64,000 nucleotides of DNA from Tetracladium setigerum (lineage: Eukaryota > Ascomycota > Leotiomycetes > Helotiales), in contig PZJY01000004.1 of NCBI GenBank assembly GCA_031472005.1, positions 1,152,556 to 1,216,555 of the forward strand, in the 5' to 3' direction. Positions within the stretch are counted from its first letter, which is position 1. Each line of letters begins with the position of its first letter. Positions 37,561 through 47,571 of this stretch are shown one piece after another. Below the pieces are notes generated by a model. That model was not told the DNA's origin, made no database searches, and was given only the letters and a program-made list of their open reading frames with translations. A program made the translations under genes and the position numbers.

Positions 37561-37860
37561 TTCACTTTACAAGTAAATAGCTAAGTCAGATTAGTATTCG
37601 TTAATAGAGAGCAGATTATAGGTATAGTAACAAATGCCTTTCTAAGCTTGCGTATAACGTAATTCCCTGGGGGCGTGAAATTATTAAATTTTTTAGTAAT
37701 TAATAAGTTTTAATAGCGATCTTAGTGCTATGATTTAAAGACTCTTAAAATCTTAATAAAATCTTAAATAGTCTTAATAAAAAGATAACTTTTATATTCT
37801 ATATTCGTATTTGTATTTATAAAGTTTTATACTTATAAAGGCTAAGGGTAAGTTAACCGT
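37561..37860. repeat. AT-rich, RIP-like island
   Basis: Base composition falls sharply, with TTAATA/TCTTAATAAAA tracts repeated two or three times and TpA very frequent, unlike either flank. This is the usual look of an old transposon copy hit by repeat-induced point mutation in ascomycetes. No element ends or ORFs survive that I can see. Confidence 0.5.
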
Positions 37861-37999
37861 TCACGTAGACTTCTCTTTGGGTGTGCTTATTCTGGGGCAA
37901 GCTCTTCAATACGATACTTTCCATAAGTAGGAAAGGAGTTGACAACACTGAGTCAATCGAATCTTGACAGAATCCATTCCGCACTACCAATCCTCTCTT

Positions 38000-39294
38000 C
38001 TAGTATGACCACACCAAATCACCCCAACTGGACATATCAGCACTCAAAAATGCATATTCTGGACCTCTCGCCTCCCTCGCCTTCGCGGTCCAAGGTGCAG
38101 CAAGGCCCCTCTTGACATTGTACTGGTAATATATGATATCGAGAACTGGTTTCTGAAAGCCTTTGTTGAATTCCGATTGCGTTGGCCAAGGTCCATTGAC
38201 GAGCACGTTCTCGCAGCGCCGATACTTCGGGTCATATGGGACTGTGTTGTTGAGATTGAACTTGGCCATGTATTCCGAAGCACGCAAGAGAAGGTTGTTC
38301 TCCATGGAATACAAGTCACCGCCTTGGGATTGAACAGTACGGGCTGCGGTGGCAGCCCAACCAAGGCCAACTTGCGCATGGGCTATCAATGATCAGTTGT
38401 GATTCTCGAGCTGGGGGCTCACATTCATACCTTGATCCCGCCCAGCTTCCGAAGATTGACCCGTCCTCCGATCAAAATTCCCGTAAAGACCACCACACAA
38501 CCCATTTTGATACTCATTCATAGCGTAGTTCCAAAGCACGACGTCCTCCAAATACACGGCAAAACTAAGCAGCGCGGAGATACTAGCCATGCCATAGTTC
38601 GCCTGTCCAACAATAATGCTCTGTCTCGCAAACAGCCAATAAAGCTGATTCGAAAAGCCATTTCCCCCTTGCCATTTCGCTCCAGCTTCGACCCAGCCGC
38701 CTTCATAGCGCATGATTTCCGCCGCGTTCACGAACAGCTGGCCCTCCAACGCAACGAGGAGACTGCGATCCGTCCCAATAATATTGATGAGGCCCGATCC
38801 CCAGCCATCCAGGATGGTGGTGCTGGTGTTCCAGTACGCTTGATCCTTGGTGATGTACCACATGAGCGAGTTCTGCCACGCCGCTCGCGAATCCTGTGTA
38901 AATGTGGAGTAATTGCTTGGATTACCACGACTAATGATGGGTTTTGGTCCTTTCATGACATAGCTTGATTGCGAGAAGGAGTCGTTTTTGAAGCTTTCGA
39001 AGGCGCTCTTCCAGGGTTCTTTGCCTTCTAGGACCCCGTTGCGCATGCGTTCAAGATCGGCGTGTGTGTGCCAGATGCCGGGGTGTTGGAATTCTCCAGC
39101 ATTGTATTTTGGGAAGCGGATATCCTTGGGATTCACGGGGTAGACTGGCCCATTTGCGGAGGGAAGCTCTGTGATGACACAAATTGTTGGCGTGAAGATG
39201 ACTGCCGCCACAGTCAGGATTGAAAAGAAAGATGGCTGGACTCAATGTTAGCACAGATAGATCTTTTAGCTTGTGAGGTTTTGCGAACCTTCAT
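38000..39294 (-). CDS. Secreted chondroitin AC/alginate-lyase-like polysaccharide lyase
   Basis: Exons 39294-39289, 39235-38431 and 38382-38000 encode 397 residues in frame. The first exon is only two codons (ATG AAG). Spliced, it gives a signal peptide (MKPSFFSILTVAAVIFTPT). The mature part carries motifs of the alginate-lyase (alpha/alpha toroid) fold: a GIWHTHADLERMR opening, RMRNGVLEGKEPW, NAAEIMRYEGGW, and EAGRDQAHAQVGLGWAA, where the EAGRDQ-H stretch is the conserved signature. Such enzymes cleave uronate-containing polysaccharides by beta-elimination outside the cell; the substrate in fungi is uncertain. The first donor, GTTCGC, is unusual, but acceptor and branch site (GCTAAC) are good, and splicing is needed to create the signal peptide. 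It is divergent from a broken sugar transporter at 39840. Confidence 0.82.
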
Positions 39295-39839
39295 TTTTGT
39301 TGACGTGAGACCTTTCATCCAATCTGATCTGTACACCAGGAACTTGGGTTACCCGCTCGATTTCTACCAGCTTTTTCACAGTAGCATTTCAGCATATTCC
39401 TCGGGTCCGGGCTAATTGCCGGACTACTGAAACGAAGAATCTCAACACCGATAAAAACAGGCCGTTCAAGTGAAGTGACATGTTTTTCCATTTGTTTTGG
39501 TCTTCGGGGGAAATAGGCGAAGTGCCGGGGTTGAAATGTACAGCCCCCGAGATTTGCAACTGTATCTATCTGCCACGTTGAAGAAGGAGCTCGGGGTAAT
39601 GCACGGCACCCTTGTTCGCCAAAAATCAAGCTGGTTGTGCTTGGTGATGAAGGCGAGATTGGGATGCGGTTTAAACTGGTTGGTGCCACTGAGGTAGTAA
39701 GAGGGGTTCGAATGGAATCCATTGAAGGACCATGTTCGGTACGTAGCAGAGTGGTTTCTCAGGTCCGGCCCGCCCCTTTGCCCGACGTCAACAACTTGTG
39801 TGGGGTCCCCATGGGGGCTTCCCAAGCCGCGACGCCACG

Positions 39840-41110
39840 CGAGAGTATTGTCGCGTCCTTGTCGATTGGGATGCCGTCGCCAGTCTTTTTCAACGGCTTT
39901 CTGATCTTTTCGGTCGTCGCGGAGTTTGCCTCTTGGGAAATATTCTCCTGATCATTGGTTTTGTTGTACTGTACAAGCGGCTGCACCCAACAATCCGTGT
40001 TTGATCTTGGATCGTGTCATCGCTGGAGCTGGTTGTTCTCTTTCTGCAACGGTAGGACCTCTCTATGTTAGTGAAGTCGCACCATCTTGCTGGAGAGGGC
40101 TTGTTGTTGGCCTTTACTGTTCTTGTTACAGTGTTGGCGCAATCGTAATGAGTTGGGTTCTCTTTGGAGGCTCTTATATTGAAGGCGATTGGAGCTGGCG
40201 TCTCCCCCTTATTTTTCAGATCGGACCGCCTATCTTCGTTGCATGTCTCATCTACCCTTGCACGCCGGAGTCTCCTCGATATTTGTATTCTATTGGCAAG
40301 CTCGATGCAGCCAGGTCGATTCTTGCTCGTTTCCACACGACATCTGAGGATATCAACTCACCCCTCGTTAATGCTGCGATGGACCGGATCAAAGAGTCAA
40401 TGGAACCCCTGGATACCAAGCCATGGGACTTCTCCCCGTTGTTCAAGACTCAGTCCGACCGATATAGGATGTGGCTTATATTCCTATATGCCTTCTTTTA
40501 ATAGTGGAATGGAACTGGGATGCTTCAATATTATCTCCCTGCCGTCTTCCTTGCATTGATGTCTCTCGTTGGCGGTCTGTTTGCGTCCGGAATATCTAAA
40601 AGCGCTATGGGGTATCTTACAATCGTACTGGTCTCTCTTTTTATTATTTTAAATGAATTACTTAGTAAGAATCTAACGATATGCACTTCGGGTTCGAAAG
40701 CTAAATACATATAGTTTCGGTGCTGCATAACATTTACCCTAACGAAGTTCTACATTACAGATAGCGAGCCAAAGGAATGGGGATATACTCATTCTTTTAA
40801 AACTGTTTTAGATTTATAATGATATATAGTGGATTAGCAGCGATCGCGGCGCTAGGCTAGAAGGTATGACGCCCCTCTATAGGTTTCGAAGCGCCCTTGT
40901 ATTACAAAGATACTAACTTCCTCCAGGTATACTTTATCTTTATGGCTATAAATGCAGCTACTATTAGCTTGACTTACCTCTATTTTCTAGAGGTTAGGCA
41001 GCTCTCTCTCTTAAAGAAATCGACATCATCTTCGAAACCCCTGGTGCACACCCAGTCAAGCTTTCGAAGAAGCTTTAGGAAGCTAAAAGGGAAAAATGTC
41101 GTGAAACAGA
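39840..41110 (+). pseudogene. MFS sugar transporter pseudogene
   Basis: Recognisable parts are a helix 2-3 piece (RLSDLFGRRGVCLLGNILLI), then LDRVIAGAGCSLSATVGPLY, APSCWRGLVVGLYCSCYSVG and TPESPRYLYSIGKLDAARS. These are followed by GMLQYYLPAVF and a C-terminal piece (VYFIFMAINAATISLTYLYF, then EIDIIFETPGAHPVKL). The start and first helix are missing. The frame breaks at 39969-39978, where a five-base duplication (CTGTA) shifts it. It ends in TAA at 40500, resumes in another frame, and 40620-40890 is AT-rich with many stops. The C-terminal piece is frameshifted again near 41015. It was a sugar porter and is certainly non-functional. Its place next to a polysaccharide lyase suggests a former uptake partner. 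Confidence 0.8.
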
Positions 41111-41240
41111 GTTATAAATAGAGCTATAGACTTTACAAGTGGACATCTATTACTTTTGTGTTAGTTTCGCTTAAATACGCGCGTGTTAGGGGGTTGTGAA
41201 ACGTAAGTCTCGGTTTTAGTGGTTTAATAATGTTTGGTTC
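40600..41240. repeat. AT-rich, mutated segment within and beyond the transporter pseudogene
   Basis: TTTATTATTTTAAAT, ATTTATAATGATATATAG and similar tracts replace what should be helices 8-11 of the transporter. The pattern is like RIP, though a single-copy gene would not normally be a target unless it had been duplicated. Confidence 0.4.
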
Positions 41241-41399
41241 TTCCAAGTAATGGAGTGGTGCTCTGCTATATATCTGCAGTGGTGACTAATCCATTACCAA
41301 CAGGTTGGTTAGTCCTCCATGATGGTATACCTAGGCGTATTAATTATGAGCAAAGAATGAAATGTATCAAGTATATAATGTATATGTTTTTGGCCTGTA

Positions 41400-41580
41400 A
41401 AGTTCGGGTCCAGCATCATCTGTCCCTCTAGCTTCTCTTATCAATGCAGCATATCTCGTAATCCCCAACCCCTTCGCAGCAATGCCTTCGACTGCCGCCT
41501 CATCCATTTCTACTGCTCGCCTTATGTCTCCTGTAGCGATTACCACTACCCTTCTACCAACTCAGCAATCCTCTTCATCC
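41400..41580 (-). pseudogene. coding fragment of unknown family
   Basis: Read on the minus strand, RMKRIAELVEG is followed after an apparent one-base step at a GGG run by VVIATGDIRRAVEMDEAAVE and AKGLGITRYAALIREARGTD. The composition is strongly protein-like. The upstream part has stops. I do not recognise the family. It is probably the tail of a decayed gene. Confidence 0.3.
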
Positions 41581-41745
41581 GGTGAGCAATAACAAGCCCA
41601 ATTTTACAAGTTATAATTATAAAAAAGGGACATTCTTCACCGGTCGGCACAGCCCCCAGCCCCTAGTTCTTTTGCAGGTTGTCGAACTTATCATATTTGG
41701 ATAGGTAGGTAACTGTGGTTTCCAGTAGAGAAGCGCTGTCGATTC

Positions 41746-42190
41746 TTAACCGCTGCCACCATCATTGCCGTCGTCGTTCAAATACAACATCTCGATGATC
41801 CCAAAGAACCCGCGGGACTGGCGATCCTGTCGCATATCACGTGAAAAGAGCTCGCCTTGCAGGATATCAAATATTATAATTCAATCTTGAGACCCAGGGT
41901 TTGCCATGAGAGCGTGACGGTTGATATGGTTGTACCATCCGATGTGTCGTCTGACTCTTGGCGAATCTTCGCCTCGGCTTCGTCAAGCATACGTTCGGTT
42001 ACTTCTATGGACGCCATTGTAACTGATTATGCTGCATTGTAGCTAGATAACCGTTGAATGAGATATGTGGGGGAGGAATCTTACGATCGGGCCTGGAGGA
42101 GTTTTTGTCTTAGATGTACGAGAGATTGGAGGATGGTGTTGTGGAAAGGAGTGCCTTGTATGCCTATTGTTAGTAGAGGGATATTACCAA
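41746..42190 (-). pseudogene. possible small gene or remnant, fungal hypothetical
   Basis: Three protein-like segments lie in order on the minus strand: GTPFHNTILQSLVHLRQKLL (before a GTAAGA donor near 42083), MASIEVTERMLDEAEAKIRQ (ATG at 42017, frame open to 41874), and IFDILQGELFSRDMRQDRQS followed by RGFFGIIEMLYLNDDGNDGG, with stop TAA at 41746. The frames do not join cleanly, so either introns are missed or bases are missing. The charged helical style is like many unnamed leotiomycete proteins. Function is unknown. Confidence 0.35.
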
Positions 42191-42602
42191 GTCGAAAGAA
42201 TGATGATGTGACATAGACTTGGGTGGATGACGCTGGTTAGTTGGTTGACGAAAAGTCTGTTGGTAAAGTGGGATGGCGAAATCTATCTCCCTGTCGAGAG
42301 CGTGAAGTCGATTGATTCGAGAGGATGGTCGAAAGAGAGGATGGTCAAAAGGTGAGTCTGAAGGAGAGTGAAGGGAATGTGGTATAAACATCGCTGTAAT
42401 ATGGATGCAGCTTAGAGATACAACGGGTTGAAAGCCCTAGAGATTATTGAGATTGATTGGAAACAAGCTAATATATCTCACACCATCAAACAAATTCATA
42501 TATTATTATGTTTCCCAGTACAGCAAAACGTCTTCTGATCCGTGTCCCTCAGTTTAACATCACAAAAACTCTGTAGATTCCCTCTGCTCCACAAACCAGT
42601 AT

Positions 42603-43506
42603 CTAGTTGTCTGAAGTTACGGATTCTGCCAGAATCGTATCATTCGGGTCCGCATTCAATATATTTGAATGGCCCACAACCACCCGGACCAAGTATGGCT
42701 TCCATTCTTGCCATTTCTTCCGTTCTTCTTCGTCGGTAGCACTACCTAGTTCATATGTTCGGTGCCATATTGCTGAGTCGATGGCATCTTCGATAAGGCC
42801 TGACTTAAATTCCCTATAATCGGAAGCGCTATAATTGCCTTCTTCCTGAACAACATGATAGTACTGCAGTAACTCATCCTCGTCCATCACAATGACAACC
42901 TCTTTCAGTCCAGGTATAGGCTCCCCAAAATACCCCCTTAAAAACACCCTTTCGTGTGGATCGCAGCTCACTGCAATCTGCTCAACCAGCTGTGCTTCCA
43001 CAGCGCATACTCTCCAAAAGGTTTCCAGAAGGAAACTCATGTGGTGGTGAGACCTTTTCAAGAAAATAAAGTCACGCTGCGGGTGCCACATCACATCTCG
43101 TACCCTCCGATCGGTTGGCTTGTCCATCTTCCATACTCTATAGCCAGCTGAAAATGCAGCGTTACGGGACTCCTGGCAAACAGAGAAGGCAATTGGAGTG
43201 TATACGTCGTCGGTTGCGTTCATCTCCACGTTATAGTGCGGTTCGGCTGGACGGTTCGTCTCATCAACCTGAAAGTGACGTAATCTGTAATAGTCGCCTC
43301 CTACGAGATGCAGATCCCGAGGAGGGTGTTGGGGACTGAAATCGCCGAGATGAAGCTCGATGTAAATGAGTCGCGGTGTGAGAGTTGCCTTCCATATTTC
43401 AAGACGGAGTTCCTTCAGCAGGGGTTAGATTGCTCTATTGTAAGTTGCCATGCACAGTGCCTACCTGGGGGAGTAACGGAAAGCAAGTGAATCTTGTTGT
43501 AAACAT
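42603..43506 (-). CDS. 2EXR-domain protein
   Basis: Two exons (43506-43465 and 43412-42603, intron 52 nt) encode 283 residues. The start spells MFTTRFTCFPLLPQELRLEI, continuing WKATLTPRLI, the hallmark of the fungal 2EXR domain (F-x-x-FPxLPxELRxxIW). The second half of the domain follows with IAFSVCQESRNAAFSAGYRV and the GDYYRL region between them. 2EXR proteins are expanded in leotiomycetes and other plant-associated ascomycetes; their role is not known, though the leading part looks like a degenerate F-box. The rest is a charged C-terminal region with no signal peptide. The first exon is only 14 codons and would be missed by ORF finding; joining it is what makes the domain complete. Confidence 0.85.
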
Positions 43507-44570
43507 TTGTGGTTTGAAGCGATTTTGTTAAAGTGAGTTGTCGTTCCTTTGCCAGGTCGTGTGAGGTGCGGTGAATGTGGGGGAAATGGAGGACGTTATT
43601 TATTATATTCTTGGCAGGGACGGTACTGCTTAGCGGTTTCGGTTCCCCTGAACGTGCGCTTGCCTTCGTTCTCACCTACAACACCATGAATTCTCTCTCG
43701 GAGAACTTAAAGAGATGCCACTCCAATCCTAATCACCAAGTTCACTCACGTGCATCCGGTAGAGACATTGACTAACAATGTTGACGCGAGCCGATTTGAT
43801 ATTATGCTCCCAAGAGTGCAACGTTCATCGGAGCTAAGGTCAGATACAACAACAAGACATCGACCAACAATACCTCCAAGAAGATCCGGAGCGACATTTG
43901 AGGATATCAAACTTCTGACGCCACAATCCATCGGGTTTCCTGTGACCTGAGATTCCTGGGCCACGACCACAACAACGAAACGAAACTCCGGCATGCCCCT
44001 TCAGCCGACAACACCACTGAACCCGCTTGTATCTAAAAATATTGATGTACAGCAACTGTTCAATCATCCAATTGTTAATCTGAACATGTCGTTCGATCAC
44101 CGAGCACTACACTAGTTTCGATGTTTCAATCCCCACTTTTGGCATTAAATGGCCAATCTTTCCCATGCCGGCATATGATTCATGAAGCCCATCGGATCTC
44201 CGTCCAGCTCTATACACAAACGTCACAATCTGACTCTATCTCCAACGATAAGAAGTTCACAGCCAAAACCCCAGCAATCCTGGTCCTGAACAGTTTGATC
44301 TCCATCAATTTCATGATTCTGACCAAAGAGCTGCAACTATGTTCATTCTTATCTCTCTATTGGAGCTTGATTATCTGTGGGCTGGAGATTGGGGTCTCCG
44401 CCAACCTCGTTATCGAATGTTTCGTTCACAAGCGTGAACGGTTCATCGAGATGACTTGTCTATAGTCTGGAGTTCCAAACAAGATATATGTCCTCCACCC
44501 TCCCCATTCTGTTGAATCTTCTCCTTCTCTCACCACTGCTTCATCAATTGCAAATCAACGGTCAAATACC
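43507..44570. promoter_or_regulatory. divergent intergenic region
   Basis: About 1.06 kb lie between the head-to-head 2EXR and amino-acid transporter genes, so both promoters lie here. A plus ORF at 44121-44465 shows no domain and is rejected. Confidence 0.4.
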
Positions 44571-46114
44571 ATGTCTGTACGATCAAGTTCCATCAAGGAG
44601 AAGAGCGCTGGCTCGGACTCAGAGAAGGGTGTAAACTATGGTCAAGGAGTCGTAGAACCATACGTGGATGACTTTGAGGCACACGAGGTCTTCAAGAAGA
44701 ATGTCGACGGTGTGGACTTCAGGACGGTCGGATGGCCACGAGCCTCCGTTATTTTCCTGAAGAGTAAGTTCTCTCTCCTGCTCTACTTTGAAGAACTTCA
44801 ATTGACACTTCCTAGTCATTTTTGCCACTGGTGTGCTTTCCATTCCTTCCTCAATGTATGCTCTTGGAGCTGTTGGAGGAGCCCTTTCAGTCATCGGATG
44901 GGGAGCACTCAACACCTACCTAGGTGTAGTGCAAGGAAACTTCAGAAACGCACACCCTGGTTGCCACAGTATTGCAGATATGTCTGAAGTCATCGGAGGT
45001 GTGGTATTGAAGGAGATCACCGGCGGACTATTCTTGATCGCATATATTCTCTGCGCCGGCTCCGGTATTCTTGGAGTTTCGATCGGCCTCAATGCTCTCA
45101 GTTCGCACGCTGCCTGTACCGTTTGGTGGGCTTTGATCGCAACCATTCTCGTTGCAGCAACAGCATCTGTTCGTAAATTCCACGACATCGGATGGCTCAC
45201 CTGGGCCGGTTTCGTTTCCATTTTCGTCGCGGTCTTCATTGTCGTTATCGCTGTCACAACTCTCGACCGACCTGCAGCAGCGCCTCAAACTGGTGACTTC
45301 GATCTCGGATTCCATGCCATCGCCTACCCTACATTCGTAGTGGGAATGGGTGCCTCTGCAGCCATCTTCGTATCTTCTGCTGGAACTTCCGCCTTCCTCC
45401 CAGTCATCTCGGAGATGCGAAACCCCAAGGATTACAACAAGGCCTTGTTCACTTGCATGGCCATCGTGCAATCGGCATATCTCTCTTTGGCTCTAGTTGT
45501 CTACAAATGGTGCGGAAAATGGGTTGCCTCCCCATCCCTCGGCTCTGCAGGCACCACAATCAAGAAGGTCTCCTACGGTGTCGGCTTCATCGGTCTCATC
45601 ATCTCAGCAACCCTCTACCTTCACGTTGCCGCCAAGTACCTTTTCGTCCGTATTCTTCGTAACTCTCCTCACCTCCAAAAGAACACCGTCACACACTGGG
45701 GTGTTTGGCTCACCTGCACATGCGGCCTCTCGGCCATTGCGTTCGTTCTCGCGGAGAGTATTCCGATCTTCAACTACCTGATTGCCTTGACCGGTACCGT
45801 TTGCTTTGCTCCGCTTGCGATTATCCTTCCAGGTCTTTTCTGGCTTCATGACCACAAGAGCTGGAGGTCTGGAAGCATTGGGCAGAAGGCCGCGTTTTAT
45901 GCACATTGCTTGTTGCCCTTGTTGGGTGCTTTCTTCTGCGTTGGTGGAACGTATGGAACTGTGCAGCAGATTATCGATGCTTATGCTAGTGGATTAATTG
46001 GTAAGCTCACATCAAACCAAAGACGAGTCGCAACAGAAGTAAATGCTAACTTTTAAATGTTTAGGTGGTGCCTTTTCTTGCGCAGACAACTCCAACTCGG
46101 TTGGACACTCTTAG
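44571..46114 (+). CDS. Amino-acid transporter, Aa_trans (AAAP) family, Mtr-like
   Basis: Exons 44571-44763, 44816-46000 and 46065-46114 give 475 residues in frame (introns 52 and 64 nt). A charged cytosolic N-terminus (EAHEVFKKNVDGVDFRTVGW) leads into about eleven hydrophobic helices. The first is the conserved IIFATGVLSIPSSMYALGAV motif of the Aa_trans family. This type includes the Neurospora neutral amino-acid permease Mtr, an H+-coupled plasma-membrane carrier. The last exon codes for only 16 residues (GAFSCADNSNSVGHS) and would be missed without splicing. Substrate range cannot be read from the sequence; neutral or aromatic amino acids are likely by family. A well-conserved N-terminus and third-position C bias suggest it is well expressed. 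Confidence 0.92.
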
Positions 46115-47571
46115 GTTCTATTACTGTGGGGCGGGCAGAGTAATAATTAGTATGATCAAGAGATAGATTTAGACAGTTTAAAGATTGACAATAAGCAAGA
46201 ATTGTAACAAAGCCACATAATTGTCTTTTTTCCTGGATGGTGCCACCAAATTCCAATCTTGAATCAAGCAGACAGTTTCGTGATTTCATGAAGATAAGTG
46301 GTGCCCATAAGCAAGCTCGCTTGGCTTTAGCATTACGCTTCTTATCGATATATGAAAAAGATACTTATGTTTACATGAAGTTTGAAGCCCTTTTTGATAC
46401 CTCAAAAGGTGTATCGACTAATAAGAAAGCGGGTAAATATTGAAGCGCAACTTACCACCGTCCTCATCTCCAAAATGACGTGGGACCTCACTTCCACAAC
46501 CCATCCCTCAATCCAGCCAAATCGCCAACAAACAACATGGGAAGCCAAAAAAAACACCTACGTACCTACCATTTATCATAAGGTTCGGTATCTACAAAGA
46601 TCCCGCATTTATAACACGACCTCACTAACATGTTAGTCACCCACCGGCATCAGCCCGCCCAACCTGCCATCCTCCAAAAACTCGGGGTCTAGGAGCAAAA
46701 GCGGAGTCTCGTCCAGACCTCGCAAGACTTCGGATCTAATCCGGACTTCGCACTAGGGCGTGCACACCATGTCGAAGCGAAAAAAAATGCTTGATTTATC
46801 ACATCAACAAATCATAGCATCTCTCGGGCACAAAAGTCCCCAATTTTATTCATTCTTAATCAGCACGAGAGACGGATACGGAGACGGATATTGCGGCATC
46901 CACTATTCTTCTTCCGTCATGGTTGGTCTGGATGCCCTCGATGGAGTCGATTGTTTTGTTTTGCGCTGTTGGAGCGTTGTGTTTGAAGTACCGAGTTCCA
47001 AGCCGGTCGCGACTCGGGGTTTTGGAATTTTTGGGCGAGCTCCTTGCTGGAAGTGGGATACAAATATTGTTTATCGAAAGCTTTCTCTTCTGTTGATTCT
47101 TGTTTTTTTGTTGTTGTTGTTGATTTACGGATTTAAACGTTCGATTGAGAGATATTTGCTTTGATTGATTGATTGATCGGGGAGAGAGGAGAAGAGTCGT
47201 CGACGTCAGTGCTCCCAGCTTAACGGTTACATTTCTGCGACTTGCGGACTCAGCAACCTTTGTTCTGTGGAGTCAGAGTCAGAGAGTGACAGTAGTGGGT
47301 GATTTATAAGGACGGGATATTACCGCTAGGGCAGGATAGTATAAGGAACAGAAAGACGAAGAGTGAAGACTGAGAAAGCAGGAACGATTACAAAAGGTTG
47401 TGCGATTCGCATTGTGGTTGTGTTCTTCGAGGATATATTTTCCGAAGCAAAACCCCAACCTCAAGACTGCCCACAGCATTCACCAAATAGAAACCGAAGC
47501 AACGCAACCTGCCAAAATTCAAAACAAAAAGAAAAGCACGAAATACCAAAACAAACAAAAGCCAGCTAAAA
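46115..47571. other. intergenic, no gene seen
   Basis: This gap holds the 3' end of the amino-acid transporter gene and the promoter of the MFS antiporter. It includes a (GATT)4 run at 47163-47178. A plus ORF at 46760-47164 ends in a poly-Leu stretch from a TTG/TTGTTG run and is not supported. Confidence 0.4.

Larger units (their letters stand above)
33212..37999. other. gene-poor 4.8-kb stretch
   Basis: This lies between the sugar transporter promoter and the 3' end of the alginate-lyase-like gene. It contains palindromic TACAGTAGTAC-type motifs (33947-33966, 35188-35213, 35455-35471), a GT microsatellite near 33400 and an AT-rich island at 37561-37860. Several 100-145-codon ORFs around 33245-34418 overlap each other on both strands, without domains or splice logic. 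I call no gene. Confidence 0.4.

Noticed and set aside
39695..39725. GGTTCGAAT as a possible tRNA T-loop
   Set aside because: No matching acceptor stem, anticodon arm or B box spacing around it.
44121..44465. 114-codon plus ORF upstream of the amino-acid transporter
   Set aside because: Lies in the divergent promoter, no domain, composition unlike the neighbouring genes.
46760..47164. 134-codon plus ORF
   Set aside because: Ends in a poly-Leu run from a TTG microsatellite; the rest has no protein character.
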